DNA of 64,000 nt, from the NCBI GenBank assembly GCA_958430865.1, contig CAUDNR010001413.1:30687-94686 (forward strand), read 5' to 3'. Position numbers and translations under genes: made by a program. The notes below the pieces were generated by a model. It worked only from the letters and a program-made list of their open reading frames with translations, ran no database searches and had not been told where the DNA came from. The DNA is from Entrophospora sp. SA101 (Eukaryota; Glomeromycota; Glomeromycetes; Entrophosporales; Entrophosporaceae). Shown piece after piece: positions 22,584 to 34,784 of the stretch (position 1 is the first letter of the stretch; the number at the start of each line of letters is the position of its first letter).

Positions 22584-24403
22584 ATGGCTTGCACAGAAAA
22601 GCGTATGATGAGTACTGCTCATAATAACATTAATAATAACCGCTCGAATAATAATAATAACCGCTCTAATAATGATCGCCTCATGAATAGCATTAATAAT
22701 GATATATGGGTCAAATCTCTTGTTATATTAACAATAATTCAAGCCATAGTTGGGATAGCATTAGAAGTTAGAATATTGTGTAGAAATATAAAACTACGAA
22801 GTGATTTAAGATATATCAGTCCAAATATTTTAAAATGTGATTTAGAAATTTCACTTGAAAAAATGGATAGAATTGTAAATGAAAATATTGTTTTTATATT
22901 ATTTCAAATATTTCAATGTTGGTTTTGTTTGAGTTCGGTAGGTTTTTTAAAAATCAGTGTGTGTGGGTGTGTGGATTAATCAACCAATATTTATATATTA
23001 ACATGTGTTCGATTGTGAAAATTTAGATTGCAAGTAAAAACACGATTCAATTAATCACAATCACAATATCGGATTTACTTTGTTCTACTTATGGATTTGT
23101 GAGTAGTAATGATTTGTAATCGAATCCTTTTTTTTCTTCCAATTCATTTAATTTACCCTACCACTTCCCTCCCAACCTCAACTACAGATTCAATTATTGG
23201 AAGTGAAGGAATGGTTTGAAGATTTAATTAATTCGTGTTCAGAAATTTTAATTGATAACTATGAACATTTTTACTACCATGATTTACCATTAGCCATCTC
23301 ACTGTTGGTTTGTTTTGTTATTATGTGTTTCTTGGTTTACAAAGTATACCTAAATTTTGGTTGGATGGTTTATAAAAAAATTGGCGGAAGTGTAAAAATT
23401 CAAAGTAAGTTGTTATTTCATGCATACACCTAAACTTTAAATGTTCACGAATCAATGAGCTTTAACATTATTATATTATCAAATAATGATAATAGGAATT
23501 TATAGAGCTAGGATAATCTTTTTTGTATTATTGAAAATGAACTTGTTCTTCCTAATAATTACTGGCGTTCACACATTTTTGTCGTTCATTATGACCAACA
23601 ATAGTAATAGTAATAATTATGAAACACCATCACCCAACTTATTTTATTACTATCATTGCTTTATAATTTTCTTGATTTTAGCATTGCAATTAATTGGATT
23701 TATATCTGTAGGTAGCATAAATCAATTACTAATGACTAATGACGGTAGTTAATTTATTCCTAAATACCTTTAGTTTATTTATTAGGTGAAAAATGAATCA
23801 AAAGTTGGAATGTTTATATTTATATTTTTCTGGATTTTCGTTATACTTGATTTTATTATCGCTGTGAAATATGCCACCAGAAAAATTTACACCCATTGGT
23901 ATTACTTAATATATTCAAGTAAGCATATTGTTCAATTGGTTGGTTGGTTGGTTATTGGTTTGTTATTTGATTAGTTTCTAATTTTTTTTTTTTATTTTTG
24001 AATATCTTCCAGATTGTATATCAGTATTTATGTCAATTGTAAGTTTTTGAATAATTATAATGATTTTACAAATACGATTTTTCTCTTATAATTATAATAA
24101 TAATTCTACTGTTTACTATTTAGATGACGTTGATTTGGGCAATCATAAATTTAAGATATTTTGGTGAAGGTTTATTGCAAATTCGTAAGTTAATTTATAT
24201 ATCTTTTTATTATCGTTTTTCCAATTCATTATTTGCTTTTCAATTAATCAATTACTTTAATATTGATTTAATTAGTCGAAGTATATTATTCACATAGAAA
24301 AAAATCTAGATTTAAATTTTATTTTAATATTATCAAAAAAAAAAATAATAATGAAAATAATGAAATCCGTGAGTTACATACTAGCAGTGTAATAATAGAA
24401 TAA
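22584..24403 (+). CDS. Multi-pass membrane protein, eight exons (arm 2 copy)
   Basis: Exons at 22584-22937, 23027-23098, 23188-23404, 23496-23707, 23786-23918, 24013-24038, 24124-24184 and 24276-24403. All borders are GT-AG and the phases agree; they sum to 1203 nt and give 400 residues. Hydrophobic segments include SLVILTIIQAIVGIALEV, NIVFILFQIFQCWF, PLAISLLVCFVIMCFLVYKV, IIFFVLLKMNLFFLIITGV, CFIIFLILALQLIGFI, FIFIFFWIFVILDFIIAV and ISVFMSIMTLIWAIINL, so about seven crossings. A loop with FGWMVYKKIGG and IYRAR between the third and fourth matches uncharacterised Mucoromycota membrane proteins. No enzyme motif or receptor signature is seen. The donor of exon 4 (GTAGGT) was chosen because only it keeps the frame. 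Function unknown; the gene model is good. Confidence 0.75.
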
Positions 24404-24762
24404 TAGAATAATAGAATAATTAAAAACTTTTTCATTTTCAAAGCTTCTGCTCGAGAAGAAATTCTCGCTTTTAATATTTCAATGTTTGAACTGCACAACA
24501 ATTTAGGTTGAACGTAGTTGGATGTTGAATGAAATAAGCCTTTTAATTGCCAATACAAATACAAATTAAAACCAATTACTTGTAAACGTACAGTATATAC
24601 ATATCCCAAATATCTCCCGAAGGAAGCATCAGTTGTAATCCCGGAAGTAAATCATAGCAGGTATCACCGAATGAGATTCCTCTTGTTAACCGGGTGGGCT
24701 GGGTGTGTAATTAAAGCTTCCTTCAGAATCGAAGTAAATTTCGAAGGAGAAAAGTGAACCTT
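24404..24762 (-). pseudogene. Unidentified coding remnant, second (arm 2)
   Basis: Mirror of 12895-13253. Confidence 0.25.
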
Positions 24763-25077
24763 TTTCCTTGGTAATTTGTGGTTGTATAGCATTTCCCACA
24801 ATTACCAAAGGCGTAGTGTGCGTCATTATCATCTGTAATACTCTGGTCCTGTATGCAAATTCAGACTCCTCTAATCAGCAAGTTACCTTAGGCCAGACCC
24901 TTTTTTTACGTTCTGTCATAAATAATATTTCGCAAATAATTAATAAGTAGGGGAAAAGAATTAGCATCACATATGTCTTTAGCTGGTATTTTTGCAGCAG
25001 GGGATAGATTTATGTGGGATCACTATGATATATATAAAGAAAAAAAACGAAATTGTTGATAGGCATGGAGGTCCTCT
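24757..25077 (+). pseudogene. Unidentified coding remnant (arm 2)
   Basis: Mirror of 12580-12900. In this orientation the 60-codon frame at 24768-24950 is followed by the SLAGIFAAGDRFMWDHY segment and, after another frame change, GGPLMVHC. Confidence 0.25.
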
Positions 25078-25081
25078 TATG

Positions 25082-25756
25082 GTGCACTGTCATCAATAGT
25101 AAAAATGTAGATCTTTCCAATATAAGTAATTATTTTTTATATCAAATCATTGACCATTTAGAAAAACAGATAGATACTCTTGGTTCTTTTTTTTTTTAAT
25201 GAGTTATATAATTTTTTATAATAATTTAAAATTAGTTAAAAAAATAACAGTAAAAAAGATAATTAAAAAGAAAAGAGTAATAAAATAAAAAATTAAATCA
25301 ATTTTATATTATTATTTAATTCCTGAATAATATCATTGCCACCATTTTTGAGAACTTCTACTGAAGAATCATTCGATTCTTTTATTTTTTTTATACCAAA
25401 ATTTCCATTAGAATTTCTTTCTTTATTTGTAATTTTCTTCTAGATGGTCCTGGAATTTTATAAAATGAATAATATTAAAAAAAGCATAGTGGACATTCTT
25501 ATAATTGGTAATGATTTTCGTTGATCATATTTCGATTTTATCACCCAAAAAAGCAACTTTGATTGTCCCAAATAAATTAAACAAAATTTTAAAGAAAAAA
25601 AAAAGAATTTTATTTTTTAATGAAATAAATTTTTGCATGTATCTTGCTAACCCAACATTTAACCAATTATAAAAAGTGTGCAAGTTTTATCAAGTATATA
25701 TTGGAAGCAAATCTTTATTTATCTTAATTGAGGCATGGACAATAGAAACAAGGCCA
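25082..25756. other. Mostly noncoding (mirror of 11901-12575)
   Basis: Same content as in arm 1, reversed: A/T-rich sequence with one weak exon-like end on the minus strand. Confidence 0.3.
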
Positions 25757-26067
25757 ACATCTATCAATCATAAATAACATTTTTTATTAGTGTGTACTTA
25801 TCTAATATGTAAAAAATAAAAAAAAAATAATAAATTTACAACTACCTTTATGTCTCAAGTCAATCATACAGCATCCATGTATAAATAACATTTTTTATTA
25901 TGTACTTTCTGACATGTAATAAAATATATATATATATATGTATACATTTATGACTACCTGAGTCAATCATGTATAAATAATGTTTTTTATTAGTGTATTT
26001 ATTATTACCCCAATATGTAATAAATAATATGTATGTATGTGTTGCTCTAGCACAATTACCTTAATGT
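25757..26067. repeat. Imperfect tandem repeat of about 110 bp, three units (arm 2)
   Basis: Mirror of 11590-11900. Confidence 0.6.
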
Positions 26068-27060
26068 CTAAAGAAACAAATGAAAAAGAATAAGAAGTGT
26101 AACTGAATCATTAATTTTTGCACATCTTGGTAAAAAATATGTATGCTTTTTGGAATTTTTGCCTCTTATTTAGATCTTGCAATCTGCTGGATTAACTGGG
26201 TTATTTTTAACCAAGCAAAGCTTTCAAAGGAAGGGATGTTCTTGCAAAGCATTCTTTGTTGTTACAATGTATTTTAGTCATGTTACTATGTTATGCGCCT
26301 TAAAAATTTTGTTTCTCATCTAGTTTTTGATAGGACCAAAGATCTGAGGATCTTATTTTGCCCAAACATAAAGAAAAGAATAAACAACCTATCAATATAA
26401 AAAAACAATATGCAAGGTGCATTAGTTTTTTTGTATTGATATTCCTCTTTTTTTTTTTTTACTTTAAAATAATTGAAAATTTCTTTTTCACAATATAAAA
26501 AAGGTCAATGTTCAATTTTGTCACTTTGTGATAAATATATAGGATGTCCATTATGATAAAAAAAATTTGGGTTATTTTTATTGGTGCGACATAAACTAAT
26601 GAAAATTATTGGCGATCACTTACTTTTATGGAAAGTATTTTAGTCGAAATTTTTTTTGATATCAGTCGCAGGACATTGCGGATCTACAGGGGGTCAAGTG
26701 TCACTCACTAATAGCATATGCGCTGATTTTGTTTGAACCCCAAAATCCAGTATGGTATGATAATAACGTTATGAATACTTTATACTAGCAAAAACCCATT
26801 GGTTCTGAGGTGGGGCATTGGTTTGACGGGTTGATGGATAGTAAATTAGTTTTTTTAGTGGGGCAAATAATTTTTTTAGGGTAATTATCATTCTACCGAC
26901 CAGTTTACACATTAAAAATACTCATGTTTAACATCGAGACACAATAAGACATAAGGTTTGAAAAAAGGCCCAAAAAATCAAATCGGCTGATATGGTATTA
27001 GTATATATACAAATATTGAAAAGGACAGGGTACAGGTAATTGTGGCTAATGCTCATCCCC
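26068..27060. other. Arm 2 outer part, no gene seen
   Basis: Mirror of the outer part of arm 1. No frame, RNA or named repeat. Confidence 0.4.
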
Positions 27061-27208
27061 TTGGCTGACGAAAACGTGACAGCAGCAAGTTTAAACTACG
27101 AGTAAAAAAAATTATCAACACAACTTGAATTATAAAAAGTGTTATAGGATCATCCGGATTATAATGTGTTGGAATTACGCCGGCTAATACACCACCAGCT
27201 GTACCCAT
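27061..27208 (-). pseudogene. Truncated 5' end of the KHA1-type antiporter gene
   Basis: This 148-bp piece holds the antiporter start codon (27208-27206) and about 49 codons of exon 1, plus the whole upstream region, identical to copy 1. Coding sequence stops at the duplication border and runs into the tip of arm 2, so no antiporter can be made. The copied promoter could still drive a transcript into arm 2. Confidence 0.9.
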
Positions 27209-28728
27209 TTTTTTCTTTCTTTTTTAACAAATGATTAATGAATTAAAAAGTAGAATAGACGTGGATTAACTAAATTATCGAATGTTTTTTAATTAATTTG
27301 AAATTATAAAAAAGGTTAGTTTTATGTTAATTAAATAAATTGCAACGTGCCTATGACGGAGAAAAATGACGAAAATGATAAGAAGCTAAACCTTATTAAT
27401 ATTACAGCGTTTTTTTTGATCATGCCGTTTTTGAAAATAAAATTATAGATTTTCATCAAGATTAATATATAGTAATATTAGTAACATTATAGGAAAAAAA
27501 TAATCCCTTTTTAGCTATGATAAAAAAGAAATTACGTGTATTAGGTAGTGTATGAAACTAGTTCAATTTTCGCCATTAGTGATAAAATCTATATTAGACT
27601 TGAATAAATACTGCTTAAGGTGAATATTAATACAAATCGAATATCAATATTTGACGAATGAACGTCATATTATATAAAAAAATATTGTTCATGACTCGCT
27701 AGTTTTTCTTGGACTAAAAAATTAGCATTTGAAAACCCCACAGTTGTACTCATGTTATTGATCTAGATAATCCGCATCGTACAACTTCGTTTGTTTTGAA
27801 TAAATAATAAATAGATACACATAGTGATTAACCATACACTTAATAATTCCAAGTTATTAATTAGTTATTAACCTCTTATTAACTATTTCATTCTAAGCAA
27901 GAGTTATTGATTAACCCAAGGATAACCTATATATATATACAGACCAAGTCTTCCTAATTTGGAAGCCCTATTGTTATTTTGCAAAGGGGGGTTTTTTTTA
28001 ATAAGTCACTAATAGTTATTAACTACTTTATGATTTTTATGCCCATCACTAGATACAACTAAAATGCCAAGAATTTTATTATATATGTAAATGAGACATT
28101 TCACAGCCTCTAAAACTCCAACCAAATTTGGTTTTTTAAACTATAATTGAAAATCTTTAAACCCTGTTTACATAATAATAATAATAATAAAAAAGGGATT
28201 GAGTGGATGACAGATAATTTTTTTTATATATATTAATAACGTGTGATCTACAAATTCAGAGGCTGCCAGATAATAAACTTTTTGATTAGGGATAGGGACA
28301 GCTCGGTTCAGTTTACACAAATCTCCAATTTGGCTAGTGAGTTTCATCAACCAGCGGTTTACCATCAATTTTATAATATCAAATTATTTATAATAAAATG
28401 AAAATATTTGTTATAGTTAAAGCTATTTTAAACATTATTACTGTATATCATCTTCATGTTTGTTTGTGTTTGCATCAAATAGGTGGAGTTCCGCCTGAAC
28501 TCTAGATCAAGATGTGGCGCCAAAGTTCAATTAATTATGGTTGAAATATCAGTTTAAAATCCTCCATGAGATTATAGAATTATGAGCCTTCTTCATAAAT
28601 TATGTACTTTAGCTGTTCCATCACGAACTTGCAATCCATGCCATAGAACAATATTGAATATAATGATATGATCATTATTATTATTTGTAAAAACGTTCAT
28701 TTCTTATTTCCCTTCCAAATGGTACTGT

Positions 28729-28778
28729 TGTGAATTTGGATTCATGTGCGTGAAATTCAAATTAGCCAATCAGAATTT
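28729..28778. repeat. Dispersed CCAAT-containing short repeat (copy in A2)
   Basis: Second copy of the element at 8821-8870, carried by the duplication. Confidence 0.5.
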
Positions 28779-28867
28779 TGTAACCAAATACAGATTTAAT
28801 TAATAAATTAAATAAATTACAGATTTAATTCATAAATTACAAATTTGTTATAAGTGACATATATGAA

Positions 28868-29026
28868 TTTTTAAAAAATATCTGGCAAACTGAATTTATA
28901 TGAAAAATCCGTTAAATCCATTAAACTGAGATAAAATTGTTATAGAAAAATTTGGTTTTGAAAATTTATCTGCTAAACCCCAAATCTGTTATACTGAGGT
29001 CCACTATGCCGAGACTCACTGTGTAT
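28868..29026 (-). mobile_element. Pogo/Tigger-like terminal repeat fragment (copy in A2)
   Basis: Identical duplicate of 8960-9118. Confidence 0.55.
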
Positions 29027-29508
29027 GACATTTAATTTTCTATCCTGAAGCTTTTTACATGGCCAGTATAGATCAGATGCAGCAGAATTCTCTCTAGAAA
29101 AATGCACAATCCAAACTTCCCGGGGGAAAAGCTGGTTGGCATAATTTAATACTTGATCAAAATGTTTTTTAAATTTAGGGATGGATCCTGTTGCTACAAG
29201 TTCAAGGATGGCTTCAGGATAGGAATTATCCGGTTTCTTTATGATCAGGTCACAATAAAAATGGTGGTAGTTGCCATCATCACATACTTGTTCGAGATGC
29301 CACTGGAAGTTATCTCAAAGCCATGCACCATTGCAAGCCAATTCTATACACCTCAGCATTGTAAGTGCTCTCCCGATGAACTTTTACACTCCATCAGAAA
29401 ATATTTTAATTGATTTAATGTTTTCATCTAGTTGTGTTAATTGTTGTAGAACAACATCAAATGCTGATGCAGTAAACCAAGCATCTTGTTTGTTCAGAAT
29501 TTACTAGC
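29027..29508 (-). pseudogene. Remnant with VWIVHFSRE core (copy in A2)
   Basis: Identical duplicate of 9119-9600, with the same stops and the same junction to the terminal repeat. Confidence 0.45.
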
Positions 29509-30344
29509 AAATTGTTCGAGCTTTTGTATGACGAGAAGATCCAAGGGTAATTATTTTTAGGTCAATGTACATGCAGTAAACTCTAAAATATCTACTGATC
29601 CATCAGCTTGTAAAGGTATTCCCACATTCGGACAGAAGCAACTTATTTCTGGATCTACACATTGCTTCTTTGAATAGGTATCTATTGTTAATAATGATGA
29701 CGATGACGATGACGATAGTGATGAAACTACTGGAGATGATGGTTGTGATGCTAGTGGTGGAGATAGTGCTGGCGGTAATGATGCCTTCCTTTTTCTATTA
29801 GTTTTTTGCCATAAGTTATTTATTTTCTCAACATCAGCTTATAGAAAGCAAAACTAGGTGAGATAGTTCCTTGAAACTCTGTGTAAAAAAGGCATTAATT
29901 GAAACCATTAAAAATTTTTGATTCAATTTCGTTAATAAATAACAGTCTTGCTCATTTAAATATAATTTACTTACTTGTGATGGTGGTGGTAATTGTGAAT
30001 GACTAAAGAATTAGAATGATGAGTTGTAATGCATCACAACCACCACTACCATTCTTTTAAAAATAACTAGAATGATGGCGAGTAGCAATAACCACCATTC
30101 TTATGATAAACACTTACTCAGGTCTTGTTGCTTCTGCAACATTGTTTATTTTTCTTTTTTTATAAAAAAAAATTTTTTTTGATTGAAAAATCTTATGATA
30201 CACAAACACATGTATGGTTGGATGATTGTTTTTTTTTCTTGGAAAAATGATTTATAATAATAATGACAAAACACGAGTGATGTTGTTTGGTTCTAAAAAA
30301 AGGGGTGACTATAAACATCAGGAAATTAATTTAGCGTAAACTTG

Positions 30345-30410
30345 CATAAATCTTACGATGCCGACGTAATATTGTGTAAATCTTACAGTGCCGACGTAAG
30401 TTTTACACTT
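30345..30410. repeat. 30-bp tandem repeat, two units
   Basis: Counterpart of the three-unit array at 10437-10535. Confidence 0.85.
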
Positions 30411-30468
30411 TTTTATTATTAAACTTACAATTGACATGTGTAAAATTTTTTTATATTTTCCGGATGAA

Positions 30469-31368
30469 GGTTTTCGTCTAACCTTGAAATAGTTTTTTCT
30501 CCCATCCTCAGCGTGTGACGTAGCTGAACAAAAGGGGGCCGTAATACTCTAGATCTTCTGGTTTGCTATCATAATTATCAAAGATAATTGTTTGAATGAG
30601 GGAAATCCCCCACCTGGAGGGTTTTCCACCTTGAGCTTTTTTTAAATAAGATCATCAATTATTATTACATACGTATTCTATATTGTTCTCTACACATATC
30701 GACCTACAAAAATAAGCCAATGTGCTTTTCCCAAAAGTCGATCACGTTATAAAAACATTAAAAAACCCTTTGCCGAACTGGTTGGCCTTGATTTATATAG
30801 AGCGCATCCGATTATCACATTTTCGGTGGAAGAGACAGTTTTAATAAAGCATATGGATAAAAATCGAAAACGTGATGATTTGGCTGATTTTTTTTTTTTT
30901 TTTTTATACTCTACAGCCTTTATTTTATATTTATATTTATTTAAAATGTCAAGAAATCTATTATTTTATTAAACTGTTAAATAATAAATAGTTGATATTA
31001 ATTCAATTAGCTAGCCAGTATGAACAATCAAATTAAACAAAATTATCATTATCATAATAATAAAAATAATAGGTCAATAATTAGGATAAACCAACTGAAT
31101 CAGGTTTCCTTTTTGGTTCGCATCTTTCTTTATAAATAAAACTTCTATTCATTTAAAAAATTTTTTGGCGGCGCTTAACGATTGTTTAATACATTTTTGT
31201 AATACCTAAAATTTCCTTTTTTTCGAAAAACCCCAAAAAAATTTTCCTTTTTTAAATGAAAAAACGTCGCACGAAATTATATTTTGTTTTACTCTTACCG
31301 TTAAATTAAATTATATTCATCTCATTGATTATCTACATTATCCTTACCATCATTAGTTATTAGTAGTT
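30469..31368. other. Region upstream of the SWIB gene, no gene seen
   Basis: It begins with a GC-richer stretch around 30480-30650 containing GGGAAATCCCCCACC and CTGGAGGGTTTTCCACC, not coding in any frame I could follow. A run of 17 T lies near 30889-30905. The last 200 bases would be the promoter of the DEK_C/SWIB gene. Confidence 0.4.
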
Positions 31369-33003
31369 ATGGCAGACATGGAGATTACAACTTTTATTCC
31401 AAATATTAAGAGTATATTCAAAGATGCTAACCTTCGCGAACTAACTGCAAAAGATGTAAGGTTGAAATTACAAGAAATTCATAAAATAGACCTTAAACCT
31501 CGGAGAAAAGAAATACGTCAACTTGTTGAAAAATGTTTTAACGATTTAGACATTGGTGATGAAGAAACATTAAATAATGAAGATTTAACATTAGAACAGC
31601 CACAAGAAGTTGGAACACCAACCAAGAAAAATCTCACAAAAAAACAATCAAAGTCAACTACACAACCAAAACCAACCAAAAAGGGTTCAAAACCAAAAGG
31701 CAGACCTCCAAAATCATTAAATAAAGATAGTAATAAGGACACCAAATCTTCTTCAACTACAACCAAAGCATCATCTTCATCAATTAGTACCTCGCAATTA
31801 CCACAACCACCACAAACTTCACAAGTAAATGCGTCTGATTACTCGTCATTAGAAGACGAATCCGTTCCAATTAGTCCCGTAAAAAAGAAACGTGGCAGAA
31901 AGAAAAAAGTTAAAGATGAAGTTTTCTCTGATATCGAAAGAAAATTCAAAGAAGAATTTTTAATAAAAAAGCAAAAAACTAAAAATAACACATCTTCTAA
32001 AATTACTTCCACTGCCACTGCACCACCATCATCATCTAATTCAAATCCTAATAATAATAATAATAACAATAATAACAATAATAATAATACTACTACTACC
32101 ACCACCACTACCACCACTACCGCCACCGCCACCACCACCACCGCCACCACCACTACTACTAATAAAAAGAAATCAATTAAAGGCAAAAAGAAAGATGAAG
32201 AAGAGATAGAGGAGGATGTTGAAATAAAAAAGAAGAAAAAGAAAGGTAATACTGGAATTTATAAACCGCTATTCCTGAGTCCTGTTCTAGCTAAAGTATT
32301 GCGTGCTGATGAGGTAAGCTTTAATGATTTTATATATCTTTATTTTTTCCAAAATTATTAATTAATTAAATTTGTTTTATAGATGTCAAGACCTGATGTT
32401 GTAAGAAATTTATGGGATTATATTAAAAACAATGATCTACAAGATCCGGATGACAAAAGGTTTATAATCTGTGACGATAATTTATGGAAAATTTTTAAAA
32501 AGGACAGAATACACAGTTTTACAATGAATCGTGATCTCAGTGAACATTTAAGGAAAAAAGATGATCCTAAAGGTGGACTATTCACATCAAATATTGGTAA
32601 TGGTAATAGTAATCTAGCTGATGAATCAGTTACAGCTGAAGATTTGTTTGGTGATGGTGGCGGTGGTGAGAAAGAAGATGAATTTGAGGAAGAAGATGAA
32701 TTTGATGATAATGGAGGTGATGGTGGTGGCGAAGAAGAACTTAAAGATGATGTATATGAAGGATTTATTGATAGTTATAGTGGAAGTAATAGTAATCATG
32801 ATGATTATGTAGAAGAAGAAGAGGACGACGATGATGATGATGATGAGGTGATGGAAGATGAAAATGAGGAAACGGAAGTAGTGGTAGGAAACAATTTACC
32901 AAAAAAATCGGTTAGTGATGATGATGAGGTGGAGGATGGTGAATATATGGATGAAGATGACGACGATGAAGATGACGAAGATGATGGTTACATAGTATAT
33001 TAG
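31369..33003 (+). CDS. DEK_C/SWIB-domain chromatin protein, two exons
   Basis: Exons 31369-32313 and 32383-33003 are joined by a 69-bp GT-AG intron in phase 0, giving 521 residues. Residues about 8-65 match a DEK C-terminal domain (LRELTAKDVRLKLQEIH, KEIRQLVEKCF). Residues about 290-375 match SWIB/MDM2 (GIYKPLFLSPVLAKVLRADE, then RPDVVRNLWDYIKNNDLQDP and FTMNRDLSEHL). This order is that of yeast Uaf30 and Tri1, which act in RNA polymerase I upstream activation or in chromatin. Those proteins are about 230 residues; here a Lys/Ser/Thr-rich linker with AT-hook-like GRKKK and GRPPK segments and a very acidic Asp/Glu tail (about residues 410-521) more than double the length. A nuclear role is likely; the exact orthologue is uncertain. 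Confidence 0.9.
32050..32160. repeat. Coding trinucleotide tracts (Asn then Thr)
   Basis: AAT/AAC triplets followed by ACC/ACT/GCC triplets code for poly-Asn and then poly-Thr/Ala in the SWIB protein. The frame is preserved. Confidence 0.85.
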
Positions 33004-33332
33004 CTTAATATTGTGCGAAAGAATTATAATTGCAAGTGGGTTTTAATTGATGAAAATATGGCCCCACATAAAGAAAGAAATGACATATATCATTAATGAA
33101 TCTGTGCTTATTATATTATAATTATTATAATTATTATTATTATTATTATTGTTATATTATTAATTAGTGTATTAGCTATGTATGAGTTTAATTTAATAAT
33201 TGATATTGCCAAGTGTACTTATGATACGTATTTTTGGTTTTTTTTTTTAATCATGTCAATTTGCTCAAATTTCATATGATCACATTTTAATCAAATAATT
33301 CTTTTATCCTCTTAATAATACTAAAACTAAAC
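33004..33332. other. Short intergenic region
   Basis: Between the SWIB stop and the first INTS4 exon. A (TTA)n stretch at about 33131-33150 and A/T-rich sequence; presumably the SWIB 3' UTR and the INTS4 promoter. Confidence 0.4.
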
Positions 33333-34723
33333 ATGAGTGTATATGACGAACTTTCATTAATAAAAGTTTCTTTGAACGAAAAAGAGGTTTGATTATGCAT
33401 GCATTACTATACATTATTAGGTATTTTTTTCTTCCGGATTTATTATATTAATACTGACATTCATTACCGTTAAATAATTTTTAAAAGTTAAATCTAGAAG
33501 AATTATATTCACCGGATTTTCAAGTCAAAATTCACGCAAGTATATTATAATGATAATAACAATGACAATACTTTCAATTTAATTTGACTCGTACAAATCA
33601 TCAATGTATATATAAAACAAATCACCTACATATTTTAGGCATTACATCGCTTTTTAAGATTACTTCCATATTTGGATAATTCAACAAGATCAAAACTTTT
33701 GGAAAAACTTAGACGATTGATTGATTCCAATAACCATGGCCAAGAAGTGAAAGATGTTAAGATTCTTGTGATAATGATTTTGGATAATTTAGCATATGAC
33801 TCTTCAACATGTTTCGAAATAATTCTTACCGATTTAATGAATCAGGTATTTCTTCTCTCAAAAAAAAAAAAAAAAAAATCAATAGATAATTTTATGATTC
33901 ATTAATGTAACAATTTTTTTCGTTCATTAATAATAATAATAATAATAATTAAAGGTTCAATCAGATTCTACAGAATTGAAATGTCGTGTTTATGATTTAG
34001 TGCTTAATAACTTGAAGGTATTTATCGCTTTCTTTATCATTTTGTTTCTTTGATTGTTCTGAAAACATATTTGTAATAACACTTTGTTTATATTTATACC
34101 CCTTTTTTTTTAGAATGAAAATTTGAATATTTCATCATCTTTATTAAGTAAACTCAAGTCTTTTGGTGTACATGCAATCAATGATTTAACCGACTCACAT
34201 TATAGTTTAAGATCTGTATGTATAAGTCTATTATCTTCATTGTTACCTTTAATAAATAGAACTGAAACGACAATGATGATGATTGATAATGATGATAATG
34301 TTATTGTTGACGAAATCAATGCCGAAGTTTCTGGTGGTAATAATATAATGTTGCCAAATCTAAACGAATCAGAAATTCAAAAAATCATTAAAAATTTTGG
34401 TAATGATCCAGATCCTAGAGTTAGAAGTGTACGTATTATTAACAATACCAGATGTATTTATTATTAAATTATTCGATTTATAATTTGATATTTAAAAAAA
34501 TTTTTGGGGGAAATAAACCAATAATAATAATAGGCTGCACTTAAAGCATTACTTCAACTTAATGAATATGGATATAAACTTGATATATCATTGTATAATT
34601 TAAGCGTTTCATGCTTAGCTGATGATTATGAAGAAGTTAGAATAGAAGCATTAAACTTAATATGGTAGGAAATTAGTTATTATCATAATATATGTTCTTT
34701 AATAAATACTTATTTTTTAAAAA

Positions 34724-34784
<61 letters not shown>

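Larger units (their letters stand above)
19050..27060 (-). repeat. Inverted repeat arm 2 (8011 bp)
   Basis: Reverse complement of 10597-18607 with a constant coordinate sum of 37657. Frames at 12707, 13048, 14224, 14678, 16864 and 17846 all find their partners here with identical sequence. The outer end (GCTCATCCCC) joins segment A copy 2 directly. Confidence 0.95.
27061..30468 (+). repeat. Segment A, copy 2 of the direct duplication
   Basis: Copy of 7155-10590, lacking one 30-bp tandem unit and carrying two extra T. Its left end abuts the tip of arm 2 (GCTCATCCCC then TTGGCTGACG). Its right end TCCGGATGAA continues into single-copy sequence at 30469. Contents follow copy 1. Confidence 0.95.

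Noticed and set aside
28168..28368. 66-residue minus-strand frame in segment A
   Set aside because: Present in both A copies only because they are identical; no domain, biased composition, no splice context.
31839..32186. Minus-strand frame rich in Val and Leu over the SWIB gene
   Set aside because: Antisense reading of the Asn/Thr trinucleotide tracts; a shadow frame.
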